Of a stretch of DNA of 64,000 nucleotides, positions 51,110-59,146 are shown in pieces. Position 1 is the first letter of the stretch. Every line of letters begins with the position of its first letter. Below the pieces are notes generated by a model. That model did no database searches. It was given only the letters and a program-made list of their open reading frames with translations, and was not told where the DNA came from. A program made the translations under genes and the position numbers. This DNA comes from DASQHW01 sp038238245 (GTDB lineage Bacteria > Actinomycetota > Acidimicrobiia > IMCC26256 > PALSA-610). Location: contig JBBRXX010000021.1 in NCBI GenBank assembly GCA_038238245.1, positions 1 to 64,000 of the forward strand. The letters are read 5' to 3'.

Positions 51110-51842
51110 CCGTTGCGCCGCCCTCGACAGGGAGTGTCTGCCCGGTGATGTAGCGAGCGTCTTCTGACAGCAGGAACGCGACGACATCGGCGATGTCTTC
51201 GGGTTGCGCGTATCGACCGATGGGCACACGGCCTTGAGCGCGTGTCTTCGCTTCGTCGGTCGCGAACATGCCGCCGGTCATCGGCGTGTCGACGCCGCCC
51301 GGGCAGATGCAGTTGGCCCGCACGCCGAGCGGGCTGTACTGCACCGCCAGGAGTCGCGTGAGCGCATCGACGCCACCCTTGCTCGCCGTGTATCCCGCGC
51401 CGTATCCGTGCCCGCGGATTGCGGCCGTGGACGCGATCGTCACGATCGCGCCGCCACCATCGATCAACATGGGAAGCGCGTGCTTGATCACCGCGAACGT
51501 CCCGACCAAGTTGACGCGCAAGACATGCACGAAGTCCTCGATGGTCACCTCGTGCGCGGGCCGCATGTCACCCGGATGGAAGATGCCTGCGGCGGTGACC
51601 ACACCCGAAACGCGCCCGAGGTCGCGCTGGATCTGCGCGACCGTCGAGGCGACCGCGGCTTCGTCCGCGACGTCACACGCGAACGCCCGCGCCCGATCGC
51701 CGATCATCTCCGCGGTGACGCGGCCGTTGTCGGCGTCGCGGTCGATCACCGCGACGTTCGCTCCTTCTCGGGCGGCGCGTTGTGCGGTCGCGCGTCCGAT
51801 GCCACTCCCGCCTCCCGACACGATCACCACTCCTGTGAGCAT
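51102..51842 (-). CDS. Short-chain dehydrogenase/reductase, SDR 1
   Basis: A 246-residue classical SDR. Cofactor motif VVIVSGGGSGIGRATAQ, acidic residue in VAVIDRDAD (NAD preference), the partly divergent VVTAAGIFHP in place of NNAG, catalytic Ser in IVTIASTAAI, YTASKGGVDAL (Tyr and Lys), and ICPGGVDTPMTG. The ATG at 51842 is used because upstream residues run into the divergent SDR gene 35 bp away. Substrate not predictable; secondary alcohol oxidation is typical. Confidence 0.85.
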   Translation of the reverse strand: MLTGVVIVSGGGSGIGRATAQRAAREGANVAVIDRDADNGRVTAEMIGDRARAFACDVADEAAVASTVAQIQRDLGRVSGVVTAAGIFHPGDMRPAHEVTIEDFVHVLRVNLVGTFAVIKHALPMLIDGGGAIVTIASTAAIRGHGYGAGYTASKGGVDALTRLLAVQYSPLGVRANCICPGGVDTPMTGGMFATDEAKTRAQGRVPIGRYAQPEDIADVVAFLLSEDARYITGQTLPVEGGATVA

Positions 51843-51877
51843 GACGCCGAAGCTACGCCGCACCTATCGTGACCCGC

Positions 51878-52651
51878 ATGTCCGATGCTCGTGCGATGCA
51901 CTCTCTGGACGGCAAGGTGATCGTCGTCACCGGCGCCGGTCGGGGAGTCGGCAAGGGGATGGCGCTCCACATGGGCAAGGGCGGCGCGCGCATCGTCGTT
52001 GCGGAGTGGAAGCAGCACCTGCTCGAGGAGACATGTGAAGAGCTCGGCGCACTCGGTGTCGAGCACCTCGGCGTTGTCTGCGACATCCAGGTCAAAGACG
52101 AAATCGACGGGATGGTCGCGCAGACCGTCGATCGCTTCGGGTGTGTCGACGCGCTCGTCAACAACGCGCAGACGTTCCGGCCGATGGCTCCGGTCGCCGC
52201 TGTCAGCGAGGATGACGTCGACGTCTTCTACACCTCGGGTGTCAAGGGAACGCTCTGGGCGATGCAGGCGGTGTACCCGCACATGAAGTCCCGGCAGTGG
52301 GGACGCATCGTCAACTTTGCGTCCTCGATGGGCATCACCGGCGGACGTGGCTTCGCCGCATACAACGCGTCGAAGGAAGCAGTCCGCGCGCTCACGCGCA
52401 CCGCCGCGCGCGAGTGGGCGAGCGACGGCGTGGTCGTCAACGCGATCGCTCCCGCTGCCGCGACGCACCACGGCGACGCGGCCAAAGAGAGCGAGGGCTA
52501 CCGGACCTTCATCGAGAACTGCCCGATGGGACGCCAGGGTGACCCCGAGCTCGACATCGGCCCGATCGCATGGTTCCTGTGCTCCGACGCCTGCCGCTAC
52601 CTCACGGGCCACACGTTCATGGCCGACGGCGGCGCCTTCATGTGGGCGTGA
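51878..52651 (+). CDS. Short-chain dehydrogenase/reductase, SDR 2
   Basis: A 257-residue classical SDR: VIVVTGAGRGVGKGMALHMGKGG, DALVNNAQTF (NNAG variant), catalytic Ser in IVNFASSMGI, YNASKEAVRAL, and YLTGHTFMADGGAFMWA at the C-terminus. ATG 51878 is preferred to a GTG at 51869. It is divergently arranged with SDR 1. The final GG-A-F-MWA is a variant of the usual C-terminal DGG. Hydroxyacyl-CoA or sterol-like substrates are common for relatives, but none can be assigned. Confidence 0.85.
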   Translation: MSDARAMHSLDGKVIVVTGAGRGVGKGMALHMGKGGARIVVAEWKQHLLEETCEELGALGVEHLGVVCDIQVKDEIDGMVAQTVDRFGCVDALVNNAQTFRPMAPVAAVSEDDVDVFYTSGVKGTLWAMQAVYPHMKSRQWGRIVNFASSMGITGGRGFAAYNASKEAVRALTRTAAREWASDGVVVNAIAPAAATHHGDAAKESEGYRTFIENCPMGRQGDPELDIGPIAWFLCSDACRYLTGHTFMADGGAFMWA

Positions 52652-52736
52652 TGCTGGGTCGCGACTCACCTCCGAGCGGCGGCTTCGCCGCGTCGGGGAG
52701 GATTCGCTGCTCCCGGCGAGCTCACTACGCGCCTCC

Positions 52737-52904
52737 GGCGCTCCGCTCGCCGCATCGTGTGCGCCGCACGCCGGCGCTCCGTTCGCCGCATCGTGTGTGC
52801 CGCACGCCTCCGGCGCTCCGCTCGCCGCATCGTGTGCGTCGGGCGCTCCGCTCGCCGCATCGTGTGTGCCGCACGCCGGCGCTCCGCTCGCCGCGTCGTG
52901 CGAG
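52737..52904. repeat. Five-copy GC-rich tandem repeat before the DUF4190 gene
   Basis: Copies beginning GGCGCTCCGCTCGCCGC at 52737, 52773, 52812, 52842 and 52878, with periods 36, 39, 30 and 36 bp, all multiples of three. The core continues ATCGTGTG(T/C)GCCGCACGCC. In the frame of the following gene it would encode repeated GAPLAASCVPHA, but the likely start (GTG 52914) lies after the array, so I treat it as non-coding with some doubt. Confidence 0.75.
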
Positions 52905-52913
52905 GATTGCGCC

Positions 52914-53606
52914 GTGACGGGGACCGGGGACTGGACACCACCGCCGCCGTCCGGCGCGCCCGTGCCGCCTCCGGCCCCGTATCCAGGCGCTCCCGGGTGG
53001 GGCGTGCCGCCGTACACGCCGCCGGCGCGCACGAACGCGCTGGCGATCATCTCGCTCGTCGCGGGCTGCGCACAGTTCGCCTTCTGCTTCCTGAGCTCGA
53101 TCGTCGCAGTCGTCACCGGCCACATCGCCCGGCGCCAGATCAAGCGCACGGGCGAGCAAGGCGCGGGCTTCGCCCTCGCGGGCCTGATCCTCGGCTATGT
53201 CGGTCTCGGGCTGACGGTGCTCGGCATCGCCGGCTTCGCGATCTTCGTGTTCGGCTTCTCGGGGACTATCGCGGAAAACGAGGTGCGCGACCACGCGCGT
53301 GCTTTCGGTCGTGCCATCGTGCGGGAGGCGATCGTCGCGGAGCGCCCGCCGCGCGATCCGAGCCTGCTGCGCGTCGTGTACGTCTCCGAACACGGGTTCA
53401 ACGGCGGTTGCTGCGATGACAATCGCATCCGGCTCGCCGACGGCACGCCGGTGGAGAACGCGACCGCGCCCGATTGGGAACGCGCGGGCTGGCGTCTCGA
53501 GTTCTCGCAAACGGTCTTCTACACGCGCCACGCATGCCTGACGGTTCCCGCCGCCGCGACGCAGATCCCGGTCGTGGTCGACGGCCGATGTGACGGCTCG
53601 TCCTAG
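52914..53606 (+). CDS. DUF4190-domain membrane protein
   Basis: A 230-residue protein. A Pro-rich N-terminus (WTPPPPSGAPVPPPAPYPGAP) leads into two TM helices with the DUF4190 pattern: NALAIISLVAGCAQFAFCFLSSIVAVVTGHIARRQIKRTGEQGAGFALAGLILGYVGLGLTVL. The C-terminal 110 residues are outside the membrane and include paired Cys (NGGCCDD, HACL). GTG 52914 is the preferred start; the open frame continues upstream through the tandem repeat, so an extended protein with GAPLAASC repeats cannot be excluded. Function unknown. Confidence 0.75.
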   Translation: MTGTGDWTPPPPSGAPVPPPAPYPGAPGWGVPPYTPPARTNALAIISLVAGCAQFAFCFLSSIVAVVTGHIARRQIKRTGEQGAGFALAGLILGYVGLGLTVLGIAGFAIFVFGFSGTIAENEVRDHARAFGRAIVREAIVAERPPRDPSLLRVVYVSEHGFNGGCCDDNRIRLADGTPVENATAPDWERAGWRLEFSQTVFYTRHACLTVPAAATQIPVVVDGRCDGSS

Positions 53607-54418
53607 GCGTCGACCTCGGTGAGCAGCGCGTCGAGCTTCCGCACCGCGCGGGGGACGGCTGCGTCGTAGCCCTCCTCGACGATCGCGTCGCCGATCAGCT
53701 CCAGCTCGAACGGCCCGGCGTAACCGGCGGCGAGAAGCACCGCGAGGATCCGGCGCAGCGGAATGTCGCCGTCTCCGGGAACGAGCCGCTGCGACGACGC
53801 GATCGTGCCGACGCGGTAGTCGCTGATCTGCACGAGCTGAATGCGATCGATGCCGGCGCGGATCGTTTCGTCCAGGCCGCGCTCGGCCCAACATGCGTTC
53901 ACTTCCATGCACACGCCGGTGTCGAGCCGGCGGGCGAGATCGATCGCGTCCCGCAACGTGTGCACGAAGCCGACGTCGACCCGCAACGAGTTGGTGTGCT
54001 CGACGGCCACATCGATGGCCCGGCTCCGAGCCTCCTGCAGCACGGGCGCGAGCGCTTCCTGCAGTGCCTCGGCGGCCTCGTCCCACGTGAGCGGCGCGAA
54101 CGGACCGGTCGTGAACACGACGCGCGGTGCCCCGACGGCAGCGGCGGTCTCGAGCGCGTGCACCAGACGCGCGCGCTGCGAATCCCAGTGTTGCGGTCTG
54201 GCCAGATGGAACGGGCTGAGACCGATCAGGTCGACGACCTGCAATCCTTCCTCGACCGCGTCCCTGACGCGGCGCGTCCCTTCCTCCCAGCCGTAGGCCT
54301 CGAGCTTGGCGACCGACACGCCGACGTTACGGATGCGGTGGTGTTCCCAGAAGGCGAGGTCCTCGACGAGCGACAGGCGAAACGTCGAGATCGCGCTCAC
54401 GCAGCTCCGCGGGTGCAT
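53603..54418 (-). CDS. Xylose-isomerase-like TIM-barrel (sugar phosphate isomerase/epimerase family)
   Basis: A 271-residue AP-endonuclease-2 fold protein. Landmarks: AISTFRLSLVEDLAFWEHHRIRNVGVSVAKLEAYG, LIGLSPFHLA, VAVEHTNSLRVDVGFVHTLRDAIDLARRLD, GVCMEVNACWAERGLDETIR, RIQLVQISDYRVG, PGDGDIPLRRIL, GPFELELIG. The conserved Glu/Asp/His/Glu metal ligands are consistent with a metal-dependent isomerase or epimerase. ATG 54418 is preferred to GTG 54463, which overlaps the upstream SDR. The stop shares CTAG with the convergent DUF4190 stop. Confidence 0.85.
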   Translation of the reverse strand: MHPRSCVSAISTFRLSLVEDLAFWEHHRIRNVGVSVAKLEAYGWEEGTRRVRDAVEEGLQVVDLIGLSPFHLARPQHWDSQRARLVHALETAAAVGAPRVVFTTGPFAPLTWDEAAEALQEALAPVLQEARSRAIDVAVEHTNSLRVDVGFVHTLRDAIDLARRLDTGVCMEVNACWAERGLDETIRAGIDRIQLVQISDYRVGTIASSQRLVPGDGDIPLRRILAVLLAAGYAGPFELELIGDAIVEEGYDAAVPRAVRKLDALLTEVDA

Positions 54419-54425
54419 GCCGTCG

Positions 54426-55187
54426 CTACCCGAGTGTGAGACCGCGGGCGATACTGCTCCCACCGTCGAGCTGCAGGTTGGTCCCGGTGACGAACGCCGA
54501 CTCGCGGCTCGCGAGGTAGACGGCCGCCTGCGCCACGTCGTCGGCGACGCCGAGGCGCGTCAGGTGCATGCCCTCGTAACGCGCGCGCCGCTCGGCCGGG
54601 AGCTCGGCATCGCGGCGGTCGTTGACCACGTATCCGGGGCTGATCGTGTTGCAGCGAATCTGGTGCGCGGCCTCCTCGACCGCGATCGCGCGCGTCAAGC
54701 CGTTCAATCCCGACTTGGCCGCGACGTAGGCGGCGAGCCCGGCGCTCGCCCGTTCGGCCTGCCGGGAGGAGATGTTGACGATCGCGCCGTGACCGGCGCG
54801 ACGCATGTGCGGGATCGCCGCCCGCGCGCACCACATCGGCGCGGTCAGATTGATGCGCAGGATCGCGTCCCACGCCTCGGTGGTGAGCTCGGAGACCGCC
54901 GCGTCGCGCGCGTCGCCGCCGGCCGCGTTGTTGACGAGCACCGTGAGCCCGCCGAGGCGGACCGCGGCCTCCTCGACGAGCGCCGTGCATGCCGCCTCGT
55001 CGTGAAGATCCACCGGCGCGAAGTGCGCGGTCCCGCGGCTTCCCGTGATCTCGGCCGCCACCGCTTCGCCGCGCGCACGGTCGCGGCCCGTCACGACGAC
55101 GGCGGCACCTTCTGCCGCGAACGCGACGGCGATCGCCCGGCCGATACCGGACGTCGATCCCGTGACGAGCGCCCGTTCGCCCGCCAT
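54426..55187 (-). CDS. Short-chain dehydrogenase/reductase, SDR 3
   Basis: A 253-residue classical SDR: RALVTGSTSGIGRAIAVAFAAEG (cofactor loop), VVVTGRDRARGE, LTVLVNNAAGGDAR, catalytic Ser in IVNISSRQAE, YVAAKSGLNGLTRAIAVE (Tyr, Lys), ISPGYVVNDRR, and a C-terminal LQLDGGSSI. The Arg after TG suggests NADP. It is followed 7 bp later by the isomerase gene on the same strand and is preceded by the MetAP gene, so it is likely part of one operon. The substrate is unknown. Confidence 0.87.
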   Translation of the reverse strand: MAGERALVTGSTSGIGRAIAVAFAAEGAAVVVTGRDRARGEAVAAEITGSRGTAHFAPVDLHDEAACTALVEEAAVRLGGLTVLVNNAAGGDARDAAVSELTTEAWDAILRINLTAPMWCARAAIPHMRRAGHGAIVNISSRQAERASAGLAAYVAAKSGLNGLTRAIAVEEAAHQIRCNTISPGYVVNDRRDAELPAERRARYEGMHLTRLGVADDVAQAAVYLASRESAFVTGTNLQLDGGSSIARGLTLG

Positions 55188-55206
55188 CCGACCCTGCAAG
55201 GTGCCG

Positions 55207-56145
55207 TCAGCTCCCGTGCGGCTCACCGGGGAGCAGCGTGCACACTTCGACCCCCGTCGTCGTGACGAGGAGCGTGTGCTCGAACTGCGCCGAGCGCGAG
55301 CCGTCGCGTGTCGGCGCGGTCCACCCGTCGGGCCAGATGCGTCCCAGCTCCCACCCGCCCTCGTTGATCATCGGCTCGATCGTGAACGTCATGCCGGGCG
55401 CCAGCACGTCGTCGAGGCTCGGGTCGTAGTAGTGCGGGACGGCCGGCCACGTATGGAATTCCTCACCCACGCCGTGGCCCACGAACGCGCGCACCACGGA
55501 GAAACCCGCCGCCTCGGCGTGCGTCTCGATCGCCCGGCCGATGTCGTGCAGCCGGGAACCCGGGCGCACGGTGTCGATGGCCTTCCACAGCGACTCCTTC
55601 GTCACCCGCACCAGCCGCCGGCCCTCGTCGTCGACATCACCGACCAGGAACGTGGCGTTGGTGTCGCCGTGCACCCCGTGCAGGTAGATCGTGACGTCGC
55701 AGTTGACGATGTCGCCGTCTTCGAGCACTCGATCGTCGGGGATGCCGTGGCAGATGACGTCGTTGACGGACGTGCACAGCGACTTCGGGAAACCCTTGTA
55801 GAACAGCGGGCTCGGGTAGCCGCCGCGTGCGATGCAGGCCTCGTGGCAGATGCGATCGAGCTCGTCGGTCGTGATGCCGACGCGTACCGCGTCACGGACC
55901 TCGAGCAGCACCTCCCGGCCGGCGTGACCGGCCGCGCGCATGCGATCGGCGAACTCGTCGGGCGGGACTGCCGGCAGGAGCGCCGGCGCGTCCGGTGCGT
56001 ACGGCGGCCGCGGGATCGACGCCGGCACCTTCCGGGCGGGCGAGAGCCGGCCCGGCCGCACCGGCGCGCGGTGCGGCATCTCACCGCGCCGAACCGACGC
56101 GACCCGGCGTCGCGCCAGCTTGTCCTTCTCCCGTCGCCGGTTCAT
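55207..56145 (-). CDS. map: Methionine aminopeptidase, type I with N-terminal extension
   Basis: A 312-residue MetAP removing initiator Met. The catalytic pita-bread domain has metal ligands in NCDVTIYLHGVHGDTNATF (two Asp), GHGVGEEFHTWP (His), FTIEPMIN (Glu) and QFEHTLLVT (Glu). The first 55 residues are basic and Pro-rich (RKVPASIPRPPYAPDAP), as in mycobacterial MetAP1c, where such a linker may contact the ribosome. The start overlaps the globin stop (ATGA), so the two genes are coupled. A second map gene is common in actinobacteria and may exist elsewhere. Confidence 0.92.
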   Translation of the reverse strand: MNRRREKDKLARRRVASVRRGEMPHRAPVRPGRLSPARKVPASIPRPPYAPDAPALLPAVPPDEFADRMRAAGHAGREVLLEVRDAVRVGITTDELDRICHEACIARGGYPSPLFYKGFPKSLCTSVNDVICHGIPDDRVLEDGDIVNCDVTIYLHGVHGDTNATFLVGDVDDEGRRLVRVTKESLWKAIDTVRPGSRLHDIGRAIETHAEAAGFSVVRAFVGHGVGEEFHTWPAVPHYYDPSLDDVLAPGMTFTIEPMINEGGWELGRIWPDGWTAPTRDGSRSAQFEHTLLVTTTGVEVCTLLPGEPHGS

Positions 56146-56543
56146 TCGTCCATTCTCGCGCTACTCCCACGGTTGATCATCGCCGTGGACGCCATCGTGA
56201 AGTACTCCGACAGCCTTTCCCGCGCGATTTCGGGCGCGTCGGCCTCGTCGACCGACGCCAGCATCGCCGACAGCCAGGCGTCCCGCGCTCGCGCGTCGAT
56301 CGCGAACGGCGCATGCCGCATGCGAAGGCGGGGATGCCCCTTCTCGGCGCTGTAGACCGCCGGGCCGCCCCAGTACTGGCCGAGGAACAGGGCGAGCGCG
56401 CGCTTTCCCGGCTCGAGGTCCGCGGGGTACAGCGGGCGGAGCACGCGGTCGGCAACGACCCGCACGTAGAAGCGCTCGATGAGCGCGTCGAAGAACGGCT
56501 GACCACCGACGATCTCGAACACTGTCGTGGTTTCACCGGTCAC
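56142..56543 (-). CDS. Truncated hemoglobin (group II, GlbO-like)
   Basis: A 133-residue globin: TTVFEIVGGQPFFDALIERFYVRVVADRVLRPLYP (A-B-E helices), LALFLGQYWGGPAVYSAEKGHPRLRMRHAPFAID (Trp/Tyr distal region and the proximal His in RMRHAPF), then RDAWLSAMLASVDEADAP. Group II trHbs bind O2/NO and have peroxidase-like roles. The GTG start (56541-56543) lies at the edge of the first copy of a 50-bp tandem repeat. A 4-codon ATG-TCA-CCG-TGA frame overlaps it on the minus strand, so a tiny coupled leader is possible. It is cotranscribed with map. Confidence 0.9.
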   Translation of the reverse strand: MTGETTTVFEIVGGQPFFDALIERFYVRVVADRVLRPLYPADLEPGKRALALFLGQYWGGPAVYSAEKGHPRLRMRHAPFAIDARARDAWLSAMLASVDEADAPEIARERLSEYFTMASTAMINRGSSARMDE

Positions 56544-56688
56544 GGTGACATGGCTCCCTCGCTGCGCCGTCCTTGGCTTCGCTGCGTCCGCACGGTGACA
56601 TGGCTCCCTCGCTGCGCCGTCCTTGGCTTCGCTGCGTCCGCACGGTGACATGGCTCCCTCGCTGCGCCGTCCTTGGCTTCGCTGCGTC
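56541..56688. repeat. Three-copy perfect 50-bp tandem repeat at the globin start
   Basis: Units 56541-56590, 56591-56640 and 56641-56688 are identical over at least 48 bp; the first two are identical over all 50. A degenerate fragment continues to about 56712. Each unit contains, on the minus strand, GAGGGAG and ATG, which look like a ribosome-binding site and start. The first copy provides the actual globin start region, so the array appears to be a triplication of its upstream sequence. Confidence 0.9.
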
Positions 56689-56735
56689 GTCCTCGACTCC
56701 GCTGCGTCTGCATTGATTCGCTAGTTTGCCCGTCC

Positions 56736-57224
56736 GTGCGTCAATCGTGGCTCAGTCCCTCCGCCGAACCGCGACCCGCCGATGCCAAGGGCATCGGGGT
56801 GTTCGCGACCGAGTACATCGAAGCCGGCACGACGGTGGCCGCGTTCGGCGGCCTGGTCGTCGACGGCGCCGAGCTCAGAGCGCTCGGCGAACGCGTGTGC
56901 GCACACTCGCTCCAGATCGACGAGGACCTGTTTCTCGCGAGCGTGCCGCCGTTCGACGCGGCCGACTACGTCAACCACTCGTGCGATCCCAACTGCGGGA
57001 TGGTCGGCTCGGTGTTGATGGTCACGCGGCGCGCCGTCGAGGCGGGCGAAGAGCTCTGCTTCGACTACGCGATGACCGACTCCGACGACTACGACGAGTT
57101 CACCTGTCGCTGCGAGACGCCGGAGTGCCGCGGCGTCGTACGCGGCGCCGACTGGAAGCGCCCCGACGTGCAGGAGCGCTACGCAGGCTGGTTCTCGTCG
57201 TACCTCGCCCGCCAAATCGGCTAG
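56736..57224 (+). CDS. SET-domain protein (putative lysine methyltransferase)
   Basis: A 162-residue SET domain. KGIGVFATEYIEAGTTVAAFGG begins the N-SET part; NHSCDPNCGMVG (about 87-98) and EAGEELCFDYAMTDSDDYDEF (about 108-128) are the SAM/catalytic motifs including the pseudoknot, followed by CRCETPECRG, a post-SET-like Cys cluster that may bind zinc. Bacterial SET proteins may methylate histone-like or ribosomal proteins; none is characterised for this group to my knowledge. GTG 56736 is the likely start. The stop overlaps the convergent Fur-family stop. Confidence 0.85.
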   Translation: MRQSWLSPSAEPRPADAKGIGVFATEYIEAGTTVAAFGGLVVDGAELRALGERVCAHSLQIDEDLFLASVPPFDAADYVNHSCDPNCGMVGSVLMVTRRAVEAGEELCFDYAMTDSDDYDEFTCRCETPECRGVVRGADWKRPDVQERYAGWFSSYLARQIG

Positions 57225-57688
57225 TCGCGGCCGAGCTCACCCGCGCACCGGGAGCAGACGCCGACGAGATCGAGCCGGTGGTGCTGCGTGCGAAAGCCGG
57301 CCCGCCGTGCCGCTTGATCGATCGCTGCCGCGACCGACCGTTCGACCGCCGCCGTCGCCGGGAGATCCTCGACTCGCCCGCAGCTCGCGCAGACGAGATG
57401 GTGGTGGTGGCCGGTCAGATCCTCCGCGAGCTCGTACCGCGCAAACTCGTCCCGCGTCATCATGCGGTGCACGACGCCCGCATCCTCGAGCACGACCAGA
57501 TTTCGGTACACGGAGCTCTGCGCGAGGCCGCGTCGGGACGCGAGGATCTCGGGAATCGTCAGCGGGCCGCCTGCGCCCGCCAGGATGTCGACGATGCGCT
57601 GGCGCGTCGGCGTGAGTCGTTGGGAATGCGCGTGGAGCAAGCGCGCGACGGTTTCGTGCAAACCGGAGGTACGAAGCCGCGCCGCCAT
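57221..57688 (-). CDS. Fur-family metal-responsive regulator
   Basis: A 155-residue Fur/Zur-type repressor. The winged helix is SQRLTPTRQRIVDILAGAGGPLTIPEILASRRGLAQSSVYRNLVVLEDAGVV (about 22-73). The dimerisation domain has HHHHLVCASCGRVEDL (structural Cys pair and His ligands) and a second pair VCSRCAGEL at the end. The four-Cys structural site fits Fur/Zur; the metal sensed cannot be fixed from sequence, zinc being likely. It is divergent from the SirB1-like gene by 33 bp and might repress it and itself. Confidence 0.9.
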   Translation of the reverse strand: MAARLRTSGLHETVARLLHAHSQRLTPTRQRIVDILAGAGGPLTIPEILASRRGLAQSSVYRNLVVLEDAGVVHRMMTRDEFARYELAEDLTGHHHHLVCASCGRVEDLPATAAVERSVAAAIDQAARRAGFRTQHHRLDLVGVCSRCAGELGRD

Positions 57689-57721
57689 CGCTGCGCAGTG
57701 TACGAGCTAGGTTCGCCGACG

Positions 57722-58447
57722 ATGGACGCCACGGAGTGGGCTCGCCGGCAGGCACGCGAGGTTGCGCGCAAGCGCTTCGAGGCGGCGGTCGCGAAGCCGG
57801 CGGCCGACGTGCGTCTGGATGTTGCCGCGTTCTGTATCGCCGCGCACGCGCATCCGGGAATCGACGTCGACGCGTGGTGTGGTCGTCTGGACGAGCTCGC
57901 AACCGCGTGTCCCACGCCGACGTTCGAGGGTGTGCGTGTGTACCTCTTCGACGAAGAATCCTTCACGGGGAATGACCGCGACTACACCGATCCCGAGAAC
58001 TCCTTCCTCGACTCGGTGCTCACACGTCGCACCGGCATCCCCATCACTCTCGCGGTGCTGATGATGGAAATCGGTCGCCGGCTCGGCGTCGACGTGCGAG
58101 GCATAGGAATGCCCGGCCACTTCCTGGTGCAGGACGGCGGGAGCGCAGAAGGCCGCTGGTGCGACCCCTTTCATCACGGCGCGCTGTACGACGTCGATGA
58201 CTGCCGCGCCGTGTTCGCGCGTGTACACGGGAGCGAGCGCGGCTTCCATCCGGCGTTTCTCGCGCCGACGTCGACGCACGAGATCCTCGGCCGCATGTTG
58301 GCCAACCTCGAGCACGGTCGCATGGCCAAGGACCCGTTGCAACTGGCGTGGATGTGCGAGCTGCACCTCGCGCTGCCCGGTCTCGGAGACCAGGAACGCG
58401 CGCGGCTCGACACCGCGGTCCGGTCCGTGCGCGCGCGTTGGAATTGA
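57722..58447 (+). CDS. SirB1/transglutaminase-like protein
   Basis: A 241-residue protein of the SirB1-type transglutaminase-like family. ENSFLDSVLTRRTGIPITLAVLMMEIGRRLGVDVRGIGMPGHFLVQDG is the family core, followed by WCDPFHHGALYDVDDC and LANLEHGRMAKDPLQLAWMCELHLAL. The usual transglutaminase Cys is not conserved at the active-site helix, as in other SirB1 proteins, so enzymatic activity is doubtful. It begins a long plus-strand run reaching proC. Confidence 0.82.
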   Translation: MDATEWARRQAREVARKRFEAAVAKPAADVRLDVAAFCIAAHAHPGIDVDAWCGRLDELATACPTPTFEGVRVYLFDEESFTGNDRDYTDPENSFLDSVLTRRTGIPITLAVLMMEIGRRLGVDVRGIGMPGHFLVQDGGSAEGRWCDPFHHGALYDVDDCRAVFARVHGSERGFHPAFLAPTSTHEILGRMLANLEHGRMAKDPLQLAWMCELHLALPGLGDQERARLDTAVRSVRARWN

Positions 58448-58477
58448 CACCGGGGAATTGACGCGAGGACGGACACG

Positions 58478-59113
58478 ATGCCCGACGGCCGGATCCTGCC
58501 GATGTTTCCGCTGGGAACCGTGCTGTTCCCGTACGCGTTGTTGCCGTTGCACGTCTTCGAGCCGCGCTACCGCGTGATGATCCGACATGTGATGGACGGC
58601 GATCACGAATTCGGCGTCGTGCTGATCGAGCGGGGCAGTGAGGTCGGCGGGGGAGACGTGCGCTTCGATACGGGCACGATTGCGCGGGTCGTGCAGGCGG
58701 CCGAGCTGCCCGACGGCGGGTACGCGCTGGCCACGGTGGGGATGAGCCGGGTGCGGGTCACGCGCTGGTTGCCCGACGATCCCTACCCGCACGCCGAGGT
58801 CGTCGCGCTCGTCGACGAGCCGGGGCACAACGCCGCCGATCGTGATGCGCGCGACCGGGTCGTTGCCGCGCTCGCGGCTGTGACCGCGCTGGTCCGGCGG
58901 CTCGACCCGCGGATCGAGACGCCGGACCTCGACGACGACCCGGTCCGCGCGTCGTACGAAGCGGCGGCGCTCGCGCCGATCGGTCCGCTCGACGCGCAGC
59001 GCGTGCTCGAGGCCGCCAACGCGGCGACGCGACTCGAGTTGCTCGCGGCCCTGCTCGACGATCGCGCCGACGAGCTCCGCGCGCGCATCGACCTCGACGA
59101 ACCCGGCGAGTGA
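58478..59113 (+). CDS. Lon N-terminal (substrate-binding) domain protein
   Basis: A 211-residue stand-alone LON-SB/PUA-like domain: RILPMFPLGTVLFPYALLPLHVFEPRYRVMIRHVMDGDHEFGVVLIERGSEVGGGDVRFDTGTIARVVQAAELPDGGYALATVGMSRVRV, then a helical C-terminal half. It has no ATPase or protease part, so it is not a Lon protease. Such proteins are common in actinobacteria; a role in protein quality control is assumed. It follows the SirB1-like gene by 30 bp. Confidence 0.87.
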   Translation: MPDGRILPMFPLGTVLFPYALLPLHVFEPRYRVMIRHVMDGDHEFGVVLIERGSEVGGGDVRFDTGTIARVVQAAELPDGGYALATVGMSRVRVTRWLPDDPYPHAEVVALVDEPGHNAADRDARDRVVAALAAVTALVRRLDPRIETPDLDDDPVRASYEAAALAPIGPLDAQRVLEAANAATRLELLAALLDDRADELRARIDLDEPGE

Positions 59114-59146
59114 CGACCTCGGGCGCCTTGGGTACCCTCTCGCGTC

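Noticed and set aside
52737..52904. CRISPR array
   Set aside because: Units are adjacent and variable in length without unique spacers, and no cas gene is present; it is a tandem repeat. The same holds for 56541-56712.
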